In this document: positions 41,574 to 55,275 of the stretch, piece after piece
Numbering within the stretch: position 1 is the first letter of the stretch
Layout: each line of letters opens with the position of its first letter
Origin: Adiantum capillus-veneris
Lineage: Eukaryota > Streptophyta > Polypodiopsida > Polypodiales > Pteridaceae
DNA length: 64,000 bases
Direction: 5' to 3'
NCBI GenBank assembly: GCA_014529385.2
Contig: CM043955.1
Location: 144,805,140-144,869,139, forward strand
Notes under the pieces: generated by a model
Told to the model about the DNA's origin: nothing
What the model saw: the letters and a program-made list of their open reading frames with translations, nothing else
Database searches by the model: none
Position numbers and translations under genes: made by a program

Positions 41574-42472
41574 AAGATGCAAACTCGTTTGACATGAAAG
41601 ACATGGGTGAGGCAAGTCATATACTTGGTATGCGCATTGAGAGAGACAGATCAAAGAAGTTGATTTGGTTATCTCAAACAGAGTATATCGACAAGGTTTT
41701 GCAACGTTTCAATATGGAGAAGGGAAAGGCATTGAGTGTTCCATTGCCACCATATGTGAAACTTAGCAACAAAAAGGATTGTCCTGTGTCTGAGGAAGAA
41801 CAGGCTGAAATGGATAAGATTCCATATGCGTCTATAGTGGGTAGTTTGATGTATGCAATGATTGCTACTCGCCCAGACATTGCATTTGCAGTGGGAGTAG
41901 TAAGTCGATACATGTCAAACCCAGGCAAGAAACATTGGGAGGCAGTGAAAGGAATATTGAGATACCTGAAAGCTACAAAGAGTATGCGTATATGCTATGG
42001 GAGTCAAGAGCTAAGTGTAAAGGGTTTTACAGACTCGGATTATGCACGTGACTTAGACAACCGAAGGTCTACATCAGGGTATGTCTTTACATTGGCTGGT
42101 GGAGCAGTATCATGGCATTCTAGATTACAAGATTGTGTTACTCAGTCTACTACAGAGGTTGAATATGTTGCAGCATCAGAGGCATGCAAAACGATTTGGC
42201 TTAATTGACTAGTAACAGATTTGGGAATCAAAGAAGAGATGCCTGTGTTATATTGTGATAGTCAAAGTGCTATACAATTGGCTCGCAATCCAGTTTATCA
42301 CTCAAAGACAAAGCATGTGGATGTGAAGTATCATTTCATCAAGGAAATGCTCGAGGATAAGCAACTTCAGCTTGTCAAAGTTCACAGCACAGAAAATCCT
42401 GATGATCTACTTACCAAAGGACTTCCCTTAGAGAGCTTTGCGCATTTTCTCAAGCAGTTAGGTGTAGGGTAG
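41570..42472 (+). pseudogene. pol: Co1 RT end and RNase H
   Basis: Continues with FDMKDMGEASHILGMRI, then RNase H motifs: GFTDSDYA, STSGYVF, STTEVEYVAASEA and, after an in-frame TGA (42206-42208), the CDSQSAIQLARNP stretch and DDLLTKGLP. The TGA stands where an Arg codon is usual (CGA to TGA). Confidence 0.9.
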
Positions 42473-42550
42473 TACATCACTTCTCTACATCTCTTGTATA
42501 TTAGCTTGTATAGTAGCTTCTCTCACACTTAAAGTACCACATTGGACTTT

Positions 42551-42560
42551 AAGTGGGAGG
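42551..42560 (+). other. polypurine tract of Co1
   Basis: AAGTGGGAGG just before the LTR start (TGTTGGGG at 42562). Confidence 0.75.
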
Positions 42561-42561
42561 T

Positions 42562-42834
42562 TGTTGGGGTATAAAGCCCAATGTGGTCGCCCAGGTAAGT
42601 GGGCAGGCCACCAGGTATGTACACATATTCTTTTGTTAAAACCTAATAAGAACTCACTATGCTCTACACATTACAGTAGAGCGAGTTCACCATATCGTCG
42701 TGCACATATTCTTTTGTTAAAACCTAATAAGAACTCACTATGCTCTACACATTACACTAGAGTGAGTTCACCATATCATCGTGCTCTTCTTCTCGCACTC
42801 TCTCTTGCGGCGCACTTCCGCTCGTACTCCTTCA
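42562..42834 (+). repeat. Co1 3' LTR with internal 81-bp duplication
   Basis: 273 bp, TG...CA, followed by CTATA. Its start matches 3833-3870 and its end matches 38374-38396. Positions about 42620-42700 are repeated at 42701-42781 with few mismatches (the CACATATTCTTTTG unit). Confidence 0.9.
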
Positions 42835-43192
42835 CTATATAACGTCTTATTGGACACGGGTGCTAAATATAATCTGCTATCATATGGGGTGTGGTGTCAG
42901 TTAGGGAAGCCACCTCTATCTCAGAGTATTATCCAAGTCAAGGGTGTCAGCAAAGAAAAAAACTTTGATTTTTGGGATCTGGCACATTTCTGTCAGTTAT
43001 GACAATGGGGTTGTAGCTCAAGACTTTTTGGTCATGCCTATTGGAACTATAAAAGGTAATATAAACCTAGGACGCATGTGGATGATAGCGACCAAATGCA
43101 CTATTGATTGGGGGATAGGGGGTGTCACAACACAGAAACCAACTCTTAGCCCTGCCACTCAAGCCATAGTCCCTGTCCTCTTAAGGAAATAA
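42835..43192 (+). pseudogene. protease 2 of Gy1-outer, frameshifted
   Basis: LLDTGAKYNLLS site at about 42844-42880 with an intact D-T-G. The frame shifts at an A-run near 42955-42961, and the C-terminal half (SYDNGVVAQDFLVMP, NLGRMWM) continues in the other frame. Same domain as in 14727-15059 and 58905-59207. Confidence 0.8.
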
Positions 43193-43972
43193 AACCCAAA
43201 ACATTTCATGTCCAAGAGGTTGAGCCATATGTCCCCATAGCCCAACTCTCTAGAGCTTCAACTGATGTAGTTGAAATAAAGCTTGAGACACACAAGACCC
43301 ATCACAATATAATAAAGAAAACATACAAGTGGATCTCTAAAGCTTCTTTATCAACCATAGCCAGTGCTAATAGATAGGTGCCTGGTAAGAGACGTCCCAT
43401 TCTCCCCAAGAAATGGAAAGAAACGTTGCATTGGATTCCTAAAAAACTATTGGAAGCCCAAGGCTACTATGAAGGAAATGATCAAATCTGGGTGCCAAAA
43501 CGTAAATTGTGCTCTTACTTGTCACCGGGCCCATGTGAGCTCAATCGTGTGGCTCCAAAACAAATTGAAGATTGCGGAAAGAAAAAAATCACGGAATGCT
43601 ACACACCTGCTCTCGAGCTAGTTTGGGTACCAAAGAAAGAACGATTTGTTCCACCCAGCTCAGGGACATCGAAATCAAATGAAGCTTCTTGCTCTTTGTG
43701 TAGTTCCTATATGGAAATAGAAGCTTCAACACAACCTCCACCTACCATTGTACATATTTATACAAGCAAGAAAGAGTTTGCACCTCCCGTTGTACGTTCA
43801 CCACCTACAACAATGTTGCAAATAAAATCATGGGAGAGTACCTTACCACCCTTGCAACTAGATGAAACGCATAGGAAGGTCGAAAACTATTGGTTAAAGT
43901 GTTCACCCATAACAACTTGGAACAATTGGTTTCAAAAGGTGACGAAATCATTCCAAAAGGTATGATCTACCC
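43193..43972 (+). pseudogene. W-x-P-K tail of Gy1-outer pol
   Basis: First part (43193-43377) has stops. The frame 43378-43965 contains HWIPKKLLEAQGYYEGN, then IWVPKRK and a further WVPK repeat, a Pro/Ser-rich linker and the end segment with SWESTLPPLQL and a WNNWFQKV terminus, matching Gy1-m1 13881-14540. Confidence 0.8.
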
Positions 43973-43986
43973 AAAGAAGGGGGGAG
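43973..43986 (+). other. polypurine tract of Gy1-outer
   Basis: AAAGAAGGGGGGAG, followed by TGTTTGCTGACA. Confidence 0.75.
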
Positions 43987-44065
43987 TGTTTGCTGACATC
44001 CATCATTCACTTGCTTCCCTCTCAACCTTCCTCCCTGACCTCTTAATCTCCAATCTTAGGGAATG

Positions 44066-44076
44066 TATATATAAAG
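44066..44076 (+). promoter_or_regulatory. TATA box upstream of acidic ORF
   Basis: TATATATAAAG, 137 bases before the ATG at 44213. Confidence 0.45.
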
Positions 44077-44207
44077 CCTTATACTCACAAAAACAAGATA
44101 AAAAAGTAAAAGAGCAAGAGCCATAACACAAAATCATAAAAACACATTATGCACAAGAACACGACCCTTGTAATATTTGCACTATACGCATCATCTATTT
44201 GCGTGTA

Positions 44208-44210
44208 CAG
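44208..44210 (+). promoter_or_regulatory. possible 3' splice acceptor before acidic ORF
   Basis: CAG two bases before the ATG after TTTGCGTGTA; conserved spacing in four copies. Confidence 0.35.
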
Positions 44211-44212
44211 AT

Positions 44213-44635
44213 ATGGCTAGTACGCTAGAGTCATCCACTCCTGCCTCGGGTGAGAGGTACCCTCGTTACTTTTCACAAATGTTTCACATGGTCTTTCCGG
44301 TGCTTGTATGTGAATGGGATTTGGTAGGTACGCTAGCATGTGAGAGGAATTTCGAGGAGTTAGAATGGCTGATACGTCTCTTGACCACGACTGACCCATA
44401 CTTAGTTGAGAGCGTTTCTCCCATTGCACAAGCCTACCCTTTTGACCAAGATGACTATAGGCGTCTAGTGACCTTCTTAGTAAACATGGGTACCTATGAT
44501 GAAGAAGAACATTTACATGACTACACGGATGGCACATATGGTCTCATGGACGATGACTTTGTTTATCTCGACGACGAGGATAGGGGTTTAGCCTTAGGGT
44601 TTCCCCCCAATCTCTACAATATCCTATTCCCTTGA
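44213..44635 (+). CDS. acidic 140-aa ORF of Gy1-outer
   Basis: Intact partner of 13210-13632, same length and no indel. MASTLESSTP start, a helical ERNFEELEWLIRLL segment near residues 45-58, and an acidic block (DDDFVYLDDEDRG) before LYNILFP. All 11 amino-acid differences from the other copy are mild or outside the C-terminal block, which is invariant. ATG chosen because similarity to the divergent copies begins there; the upstream in-frame codons are non-ATG. No known family recognised. Confidence 0.75.
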   Translation: MASTLESSTPASGERYPRYFSQMFHMVFPVLVCEWDLVGTLACERNFEELEWLIRLLTTTDPYLVESVSPIAQAYPFDQDDYRRLVTFLVNMGTYDEEEHLHDYTDGTYGLMDDDFVYLDDEDRGLALGFPPNLYNILFP

Positions 44636-46210
44636 CTCTCTAGGGGGAGTGCAAATAATTAGGTTAGGGTTCCTTATGTTTTTTTGTTGTGTTCAATAAG
44701 TGTTGGTACCTTTTCCCACTAATATGCCTCCTAGAGGTATTCTTTGTGTTTCTTAGTGTGTATAGGAACGTGTTGCTGTTGTTAGGATTTGGACCTTCAT
44801 GGGATCTTTCTCTCATCCACTTTTCAAATCAAGTGCGATTATCAACGCAAATAGGTGTTTCTTGTCCATTAGCATTGCCCCTTATCTTTTTGCATCCATG
44901 TTTGTCTACTTTAAATGTGATTGGTAGCATAATATTCAACACATTTTCTTAGTACCAAACATTAAATTCAATGTAATTTTTTTGTCATAATCACTTCTCT
45001 AGGTTTAAAAATCAAGCATTCCGACTAATCTAGTTTGACCAAGCTAGGTGTTAGAGATCTTCTCTTAATACCATGGGGAATGCCTTCCTAATAATCAATG
45101 GTTACTTAGGTTCTTAATCCGATTTAGGCAGCATTGTGTGAAATGTACTAGGGCTTTCTAATGAGCTTAGTCCCTATTGACCTTTAGCTTAAGTATTATA
45201 AAGGGAGTTTACTAGTGTGATGAGCCTAGGGAGGGTAACAATGTTATATGATCCCCCAAAGCTACAAAATTAAAATGCTGAAAACGAACAAACAAAAAAT
45301 CAAAGTGCCACAATGTAAAATCTTAAGCCGGAAGAAAAATCTCAGCTTGATTTGGTACTTCACTCACATGTATTGCCTATGGTACTAGAGCCCTAGATGT
45401 TCCCAGTGTGGGCGCTTTTCCTTGAAAAGCAAAAAACCCAAGGCATACAAAATAAGCACACACATCAAAATTGAATCATTGTGAAAAGACTTTGGGGGGT
45501 CAAAGAAAAAGTAATCAGTCAGGCGATGATTTCATGAGAAATTCCTTTCATCGTAGCTTAACTACAAGGTCTTCTAGGTATAGCCTCTAGTCAGCCCTCG
45601 AGCATGAAATACTTGGCTCTCACGATTAAACAACTTAATTGACCAGAGAAAATTAAGAAGCTTACCCATGGTATTAATAGTTGATCTCTAGTGCCTTTCG
45701 ACCGTTAAATTAGCGACCCCATACTTGTTTAATTTTTTACCTTTACATCTGTTTATGCATTTGATTATATTGCAATTTAATGTTTATTGCTGACAAATGG
45801 TTTAAAATTCTATTACCAATCACTTTGTCTACCTACAACTGCATATGCTTTTTAATTCTATATGAGAATGCAATTACTGTGCCAATGTTGTTTGATTTTG
45901 CAGTGACTGAAGAAGGCTAAGGACATTCATCTCAAATGCTCTTCCACCTCGACGAACGAGCTTCAACTCAATAGCTTCCAAGGGCGGAATCTACATCAGA
46001 AAGGGGGGCATGTTAACCCTCACGGCTCACGGACACCATATCACCTACGACGGACGTTGTATTATTTACTTGGTAGAGTCAGGTATCGGGCTTGTTGGTC
46101 CAATAGGAAAAGGGTAAGAGTGATCGCCGATGAGAGGTACACTCTAACTGGAACATTCAAGGGATTAGTTGGCTAAGCATGGGCGCCCAAGTGTGAATGG
46201 GGCGAGATCA

Positions 46211-46218
46211 TATAAAAG
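46211..46218 (+). promoter_or_regulatory. TATA box near end of Gy1-outer LTR
   Basis: TATAAAAG, about 380 bases before the LTR end and followed by GT/GA repeats; equivalents at 11630-11637 and 49468-49475. Confidence 0.5.
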
Positions 46219-46599
46219 TCAACTAAACCTAAAATTCACTCATATGCATTCTCTCATTTGTGCAATTGAAGAGTGCTCTTGCTCCATCTCCATCTTCTTC
46301 TTCTTAATCTCCTTGTGTGTGTGTGTATGCGTGAGAGAGAGAGAGAGAGAGAGTGTGCGATCAAGCATTGCGGTAGCACGATGACGGCGAGGCGGTTGAG
46401 CGCGGCATAGGGGCGTCTCCCTCTTCTTTGCAGCGAGGAATCCTCCACAACAGTAAGCGTAGAGCGGTGAGTGACACACCAAAGCCATCTTTGAGCTTAC
46501 TAGTTTAGGCTTGTTGTGTGCTTGGAGCCATTTGTGGCTCACACACAGTGTATCGGCAAGTTCCTTGCATTGACACGTGCGACATACGCGCACACAAGG

Positions 46600-47291
46600 G
46601 CTTGCAATGCTAGTGAACATTCGTCTTCGGAGAATGCCCGTTCCAAGCAATTAGCTTCTGAGTGGGGAATTTCCTTCTTGACACTCTGCAATAAGGTCCC
46701 TCTGGCTCCTTCCACTTCTTGGGATTGGACCTCTGGCCATCCAATGATTTGACTAAGATAGCTCAACATTAGACCATCCATCTCATCCTAGTTATGAACT
46801 ATTGTCCCTTTCTTATCATAGAGCGAGCGGACGTGGCCCCGGCTCTTCTTGATTTTTAAAGCCCTAAAAAACTGCGTTTGATTGGAGGCTTCAGGTTGAA
46901 GGAAAGTCTCCGTCGAGAGAAGCCTTGCCTTTCTAATATCTTCTAACTGCTCATTAGCAAGGTTAGATTTGGGTTCGAGCCATCGTTTGTGCTGCTCCTC
47001 AGTAGCATGCCCATTGGCTTTTGTGGAGGTAAGCAACTGGACCTCCACTGTAAGATGCAAAAGGTGTACCTCCCTAGCTTTCTTGAACCAGGGGCCCGAG
47101 GTTTTGATTGCTTTCTGGATGCTCCGAGCAAAGAGGCCCCACGCATTGTGTTTGTTGAGGTCGACATCTTTTTTGAGCTTACCCAATGCTTTCTTAGTTA
47201 GATTCCTGAAAAGAGGGTCTTTGAATAGGTGTGCCCCTGTTACTAACAATTTTTTCTCACCTCTTAGGGTCTCCTCCTCCCCTTTGTTCAC
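46600..47291 (-). pseudogene. LINE ORF2 fragment, linker to RT start
   Basis: The - strand frame 47291-46788 has the features of the stretch between endonuclease and RT of plant LINEs: a long charged helical region with WFKKAREVHLL, then QTQFFRALKIKKSRGHVRSLYD. Further down (46780-46600) the start of RT is recognisable from FSEDECSLALQAL. It is cut off at the Gy1-outer LTR border, so Gy1-outer probably inserted into, or truncated, this LINE. Confidence 0.7.
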
Positions 47292-47535
47292 CTACACAAG
47301 CCCCCAGTATGCCCACACCGCCTCAAGGCTGGACAGATGCTATTGCTCACACCAAGCTGATTGGATCGCGTCGTTGATGGAGATGAAGGTAGTCCCAACA
47401 AAAAGCCTTTCGGATTACATTCCTTTGCACATACGTATTAAGGCTTTTTTTGGTGACCATATGTTTGTGGAGAAGACAACAAGGGGTCCTTTTGAATGGA
47501 AAGTAACAAAAGATTTCAAAATAGGGCATGTTTAA
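47292..47535 (+). pseudogene. LINE endonuclease fragment, inverted
   Basis: + strand frame with ASRLDRCYCS, then SLSDYIPLHIRI, which corresponds to the SRLDRFY and SDH(x)P motifs of the apurinic-type endonuclease of plant LINEs. It lies head-to-head with the linker fragment on the - strand, with the junction near 47291. Confidence 0.6.
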
Positions 47536-48349
47536 CATCTCTTAGTCTCTAAAGCAGACAATAAGCTTTTGAGAATTCAAGTTTCATAGCATTGGTATAT
47601 GTCAAGGTATTGGCCTATGTGCAAAACAATATTAGTTTGATGCTAGTCACATTCTTCATTGTGATAAGACTCGATCTATTGAAACAATGTAAGCTCACAT
47701 TTAGCTTCAAGTCTAGCATGCCTTATGCTTCTTTAAACTAAAAAAGCTTCATGTGAGCTTGGAAAAATCTTAAAATAGTGTTCTATTTTGACATTATCGC
47801 CATGCACCTGGAGATTGTATCTTTTTGTAAGTGTTTATTGAAATGAAAAATCATATACAAGATTGAAGCAACATGAGTGCACATAGATTTTGATTTAACA
47901 CATCACTAACATTATGAGTGACACACTGGCATCTCATAATTTAAGTATAAAAAAGCATCTAGATACTTTGTGTTCAAGTTGTTCTTTTGAAATTCTTTAT
48001 TATGTAATACCATACACCTTTAGTCATCACATATATATTGAAGTAAGGTCATATAGAAATTGTATAAACTAAACATTTATCAACTTGATTGGATAAGTAC
48101 CCTTTTCATATTTGACTGCTGAACACCAACTACTATCATAAGTTGCTCTTGTGGCTATCAAAGTCTAAGTTCTATAATTGAGACGAAGATGCCCTGTCGC
48201 CACTTCTACTTCCCATAACAAAGTGTCACGCTGACCCTGTAAAAAAATAGCACTGCGTACTTTATAAAACAGTATAAGTGTTTGTGCATTACTTTCAAGA
48301 GTCTTCATCACTTTATGTGGTACCACTTAAGAGTGTTATATAAACACAT
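47536..48349. other. no recognisable feature
   Basis: A/T-rich, no ORF of note, no LTR ends or tRNA-like structure that I can support. Possibly flanking remnants of the LINE or of Gy3. Confidence 0.5.
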
Positions 48350-49078
48350 TTAAGTGGTCTTTTACCATATAAAACATAGTACTTGAAGATTTGTGAAATG
48401 AAGAGGGTTGCCATTTGATGGGCTTTGATAGTCTTTTTGACAGGCATAAAATGAGCTTGTTTACTGAACCTATCTACTATCATCCATATTCCCGTATTCC
48501 CATGGATAGACTTCAGTAATCCAAAGATAAAATCCATGGATATGCTCTCCCATTGTGAATTAGGGATTGACAAAGGTTGAAGCAATACAAGTTGCTTCCC
48601 TCTATCAAACTTTGTCTTTTGGCATACCGCACATTTAGAAACATACTCTTGTATGTTTGCTTTCATGGTAGGCCAATAAAAATATGTTTCAATTCCTTTT
48701 AGGAGGAGCATGAGATTAATACATTACTTTCTCACGTAGTGAGTTAGTAACGCATAGTCTATTGCCATAGAGAAGATAACCATCTTGTAAAGTAAATGAT
48801 TCCTTTTTCTTCCCTAGTGCAAGGGATGAAATCACATCTCTATAGTCGGGATCAATAGCATACTCAGCTATCATTGAAGATAAATCATTGTGAGTTGCTA
48901 TGGAAATCGCATTTACTCTCGGCCGTCTTGAGAGTGCATCGGCTACTTGATTATGCTTGCTAGCAATGTGAGCAATATGAAAATGAAATTGCGAAAGGTA
49001 ATTTTCCCACCTCATTTGTTTGTCAGAGAGCTTGGTCTGCGTCATGAAGTACTTGAGTGTGGGCTTCTGCCACACGTA
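48350..49078 (-). pseudogene. pol: Gy3 RNase H end and integrase start
   Basis: 49078-48716: the LSDKQMRWENYLSQFHF and NQVADALSRRP motifs of a chromovirus-type RNase H end. 48711-48350: integrase zinc finger (CAVCQKTK) and the first catalytic Asp segment (SMDFIFGL), then loss at IFKY. A stop at 48713-48715 separates them. The start at 49078 continues the reading of the RNase H fragment that ends at 61191. Confidence 0.8.
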
Positions 49079-49082
49079 TCGA

Positions 49083-49285
49083 AGCAAGGGACTTGCCTAA
49101 CACTGTGTGCAAGCCACAGATGGCTCCAAGCATGCAACTAGCCTAAACTAGTAAGCTCAAAGATGAGAATGGTGTGTCACTCACCGCTCTACGCTTGCTA
49201 TCGTGGAGGATTTGTTGCTTCGAAGAAGAGGGAGCCGCCATTGCACCGCACTCAACTTCCTCGCCGCCGTTGTGCCGCCGCAATG

Positions 49286-49358
<73 letters not shown>

Positions 49359-49911
49359 AAGCACATACACACACTAGAACACAAAGGAGACGGAGAAGGA
49401 GTTGGAGCAAGAGCACTCTTCTTGCATTGCACAAATGAGAGAATGAGGTATTTTAGATTTAGATTGACTTTTATATGGGTTTTCCCGTTCACATTTGGGC
49501 TCGCACACTTAGCCAATCTTACCCAAACATTATAGGTTCCAATTTTTAGTGCACCTCTCATCGGCGATCACTCTTAACCATTCCTACCTGATCAACAAGC
49601 CCCGCCAATAACATAATACACTACTAGTGGGTCCGACAAACCTGGCCCCATGGCTACATAAAAGGTGGTTGCTTGGTGGTAGCATGCCCCCCTTCCTGAT
49701 GTAGATTCCATCTTCGAAATCTAGTGAGAGAAAGCCCATTTTGTCCATGTTGTAGAGCATCTGGATTTGAATCTGCAAGGCAAGGTCATTGTTTTATGCA
49801 AGCAGAATTATATGGCAATAAATCATGAGAAGAATGTAAAGTACATGTGAAAATGAGTATCTGCAAGATTTAAAAAATGCTAGACTGCCATTAAGGACAA
49901 ATAAATTGCAT
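49083..49911 (-). repeat. Gy1-m3 LTR, terminal part
   Basis: Homologous to 11264-11960, including TGTGTCACTCACCGC, a CT tract (49289-49354), the TATA at 49468-49475 and the CATGCCCCCCTTCCT block at 49688. Similarity fades around 49800-49911. Probably the end of the same LTR whose beginning is at 52515-52869. Confidence 0.75.
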
Positions 49912-50075
49912 GTCAGGACGCGGGTCCGATCCAAGGGCTAGGGCCAGGGCCAAGGGCCAGGACGGACATGCAGTCAAGGGGGTCCCTATATTTAGAAGGT
50001 CAGGGGTCTATATAGGGCATGGCTGGGTGGTCATTAGCATGTCAGTTCCCTTGCCCTCATATTGGTATCATAGCT
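49912..50075 (+). repeat. possible short copia-like LTR with primer site
   Basis: Starts TGTCAGGACG, has a TCTATATAGGGC TATA-like box (50012-50020), ends CCCTCA at about 50057 and is followed by TGGTATCATAGC (50064-50075), one base off the tRNA-iMet primer site. No second LTR copy was found in the window, so this is tentative. Confidence 0.4.
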
Positions 50076-50109
50076 CAGGGGGAGGGGAGAGACATGGAGG
50101 AGGGGAAGG

Positions 50110-52514
<2,405 letters not shown>

Positions 52515-52869
52515 TGGAAACACTGGAGAAAAATAAAAAGGGTACCTTTCATCAAAAATAGGAGCGCATGCCTCTAGTGAACTAGCCATCTCTGAGAATA
52601 CAAATAGATTTGGTTAGGTCTTTAAAAGATAAGAGTTGTTTTCCAGTGTTGCTTATTGTCACATGGTGAATTTAGACTTATGTGTAGGATCTGATAGGGT
52701 GCTCTCTCGTTGCTAGTCGCTCTTGCTCTTTTACTATTTGTTATTTTTTGTTTGTTTGTTTGCTAGAACTAATATAAGGCTATGTATATACATTCCCTAA
52801 GAGTAGTGATTGAGAGGTCCGGGAGGAAGGTTGAGAGGGAAGAAAGTGAATGATGGATGTCAGCAAACA
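52515..52869 (-). repeat. Gy1-m3 LTR, first part
   Basis: Starts TGTTTGCTGACATCC at 52869 and continues to the acidic-ORF start, breaking off near 52515. The polypurine tract that should precede it is deleted (52870 onward joins pol directly). Confidence 0.65.
52541..52589 (-). pseudogene. acidic-ORF start, truncated (Gy1-m3)
   Basis: ATG at 52587-52589 with the MAS start and ACAPIFDERYP, then sequence unlike the ORF. A CAG lies two bases before the ATG (52592-52594). Only about 17 codons survive. Confidence 0.55.
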
Positions 52870-53699
52870 CATACCTTTTGGAATGATGTCATCACCTTTT
52901 GAAACCCATTGCTCCAAGTTGTTATGGGTGAAGGCTTAACCAATAGTTTTCGACCTCCCTATGCGTTTCATCTAGTTGCAAGGGTGGTAAGGTACTCTCC
53001 CATGATTTTATTTGCAACGTTGTTGTAGGTGGTGAACTTACAATGGGAGGTGCAAACTCTTTCTTGTCTATATAGATATGTACAATGGTAGGTGGAGGTT
53101 GTGTCAAAGATTCTATTTTTGTATAGGAACAACATGAAGAGCAAGAAGCTTCATTCGACTTCCCTGTTCCTAAGCTAAGTGGAACAAATCGTTCTTTCCC
53201 AAACTAGCTCTGGAGCGGGTATGTAGCATCCCGTGATTTTTTCCTTTCCACGAGCTTCAATCTGTTTTGGAGCTACAATATTGGGCTCACATGGGCTAGG
53301 TGACAAGTAAGAGCACAATTTACGTTTTGGCTCCTAGATTTGATCATTTCGTTCATGGTAACCTTGGGCTTCCAGTAGTTTTTTAGGAATCCATCCCAAC
53401 ATTTCTTTACATTTCTTGGGGTGAGTGGAACGTCTCTTCCTAGGCTCCTGTCTCTGAGCACTAGCTATGGTCTCTAAAGAAGCTTTAGGGACCCACTTGC
53501 ATGTTTTCTTTGTTATATTAGGATGGGTCTTGTGTGTCTCAAGCTTTATTTCAACTACAACAGTTGAAGCTCTAGAGAGTTGGGCTATGGGAACATATGG
53601 TTCAACCTCCTGGACATGCAATGTTTTGGGTTTTATTTCCTTAAGAGACAATATCTCAGGGACTATGGCTTGAGTGGCATGACTAAGAGTTGGTTTCTA
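52870..53699 (-). pseudogene. W-x-P-K tail of Gy1-m3 pol
   Basis: Open pieces 53651-53334 and 53107-52922 with CKWVPKASL, WIPKKLLEAQGYH and the SWESTLPPLQL end segment. Equivalent to 58070-58859 of Gy1-m4, with several stops. Confidence 0.75.
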
Positions 53700-54060
53700 C
53701 GTTGTGACACCCCCAATCCCCCAATCAATAGTGCATTTGGTGGCTATCATCCACGTATGTCCTAGGTTTATATTGCCCTCCATAGTTCCAGCAGACATGA
53801 CTAAAAAGTCTTGAGCTACAACCCCATTGTCATAACTGACCGAAGTGTGCCAGATTCCAAAAATCACAGTTTGTTTCTTGTGACACCCTTGACTTGGATA
53901 ATACTCTCAGATAGAGGTGGCTTTCCCAACTGACACCATACTCCATATAACAAGAAATTATACTTAGCACCCATGTCCAATAAGGCATTATACAACACTT
54001 TTCCATAGTTGCTATTTAGCTCAATAGGGTATCGTAAAGGTGTGTCAGAGTCCGACCAAT
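53700..54060 (-). pseudogene. protease 2 of Gy1-m3
   Basis: The retropepsin-like domain in broken frames; the active site reads D-M-G (Thr to Met) near 53965-53980, so this copy is also catalytically changed. The GKVLYNALL segment precedes it at 54000. Confidence 0.7.
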
Positions 54061-55070
54061 CATCCTCTGTTTCAACGTGGAATGCATGTGTAGCTCTAAG
54101 GTTGGTCTCTCATTGGCGTCTTATGCATTTTTGTCCCTCTTTAACCTCAGCTTGAGCTTGTATCTTCTTCAATTCTGTTTGTGCCTTGGCTGCCTTTTTT
54201 TTTAATGGATGGCACGTAGCTCCTCTTGGCTTAAAGGATCATAATATCTTTTAAATTTGATACCATTGAGGAATCCGATGGTTTCAACTCCATCAAGAGT
54301 CTCCACACAAATGGTTCCTTATGGGGTGATTTCACATACTCTATATGGTCCTTTTCCCGCACATTTCAACTTTTCTTTTTGTTACGCACTCCATACATAA
54401 GGACTTTATCACCAACATTGATATCCTTGTTCTTTAGACGACGGTCAAACATTTCTTCCTCCTATCTTACTCCACAAGTGCGTTTTGCACAGCCAATTGC
54501 CTTTCTTCATCTAACCTTTCAAGAATATATAAGCGCTCAACTAAAGGGTTACCATACCAACCTTCTTGTGAAGCTACATGCAGACTAGGAATTAGAAACT
54601 CCCATGGCATATCTTCTTCTTGGCCATATATCATTTTGAATGGTGTACAATTAATAGCCACTTTGTAAGAAGTACGAAAAGCCCATAGGGCTGAAGTCAG
54701 CTTCAAATCCCAATATGTGCGATGAGCTTCCACCATTTTGGTCAAAATAGAGATTAAGGTCTTGTTGGTGCTCTGAGCTTGGCCATTTGCTTGTGGATAA
54801 TAAGGTGTAGACTTATGGTGAGCTATCATGAAGTTGGTAGTGAGTTCTTTTATCACTCCATTGAATAAATGAGTGCCATTGTCCCTTACAATCTCAAAGG
54901 GACAACCAAATCTTGTAATATTGTTTTCAAAGAGAAACTTGACAGTTGACCTTCCATCAGCCTTATGTGTCGCCCTGGCTTCCGCCCACTTTGTCACATA
55001 GTCAATGGCAACGATAATATATCGAGATTGAGTGCTACGAGCTGCCGGACTAATTGGGCCTACAAAGTCG
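54061..55070 (-). pseudogene. pol: integrase of Gy1-m3, truncated
   Basis: The frame 54997-54467 covers the integrase core: VRDNGTH holds the second Asp, but the catalytic Glu is Gln (NGQAQSTNK). A frame-broken C-terminal module follows (54100-54460). The 5' end at 55070 lies at the first catalytic Asp segment and is joined to Co3 leader sequence. Confidence 0.8.
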
Positions 55071-55260
55071 TAGGTAAGCCCTGTAGGACTCCACTATTAA
55101 GACCATAGCTCTTGACAGTGATGCCCCGTTATCTTCAGGAAGGCAGGCGCACTGCAAGGCTGAAAAATCCCTATGCTACTTACTCAATTGCAATGAATAA
55201 TAACAACCATTTATAGCTAGCTTGAGGACCCACCTTCTTGAGCAAGAAAAGAGAAACCTT
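55071..55260 (-). other. Co3 leader fragment
   Basis: About 190 bases between the Co3 primer site and the junction with Gy1-m3 integrase. No coding content. Confidence 0.5.
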
Positions 55261-55274
55261 GTGCTCTGATACCA
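55261..55274 (-). other. primer binding site of Co3, tRNA-iMet type
   Basis: TGGTATCAGAGCAC on the - strand, one base from the LTR end; a perfect copia primer site. Confidence 0.85.
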
Positions 55275-55275
55275 A

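Larger units (their letters stand above)
42835..46594 (+). mobile_element. Gy1-outer, 3' part
   Basis: Resumes exactly at the CTATA duplication inside the second protease and continues through the W-x-P-K tail, the polypurine tract, the acidic ORF and the LTR end (CACACA at 46594). Right flank is LINE sequence. Confidence 0.85.
43987..46594 (+). repeat. Gy1-outer 3' LTR (or acidic-ORF region plus LTR)
   Basis: 2608 bases homologous to the - strand 10937-13859. If the second TG after a purine run (44642-44651) is the true border, the LTR is about 44650-46594. Contains the acidic ORF, a TATA at each end, and GT/GA microsatellites at about 46316-46354. 44700-46200 holds no other coding signal I trust. 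Confidence 0.75.

Noticed and set aside
42561-43002. Small genes over the Co1 LTR and protease-2 junction
   Set aside because: Frames run across the LTR border; only the protease-2 part is real coding remnant.
46969-47291. + strand ORF overlapping the LINE linker
   Set aside because: Only its last part (47292-47535) shows LINE endonuclease motifs; the earlier part is antisense to the linker.
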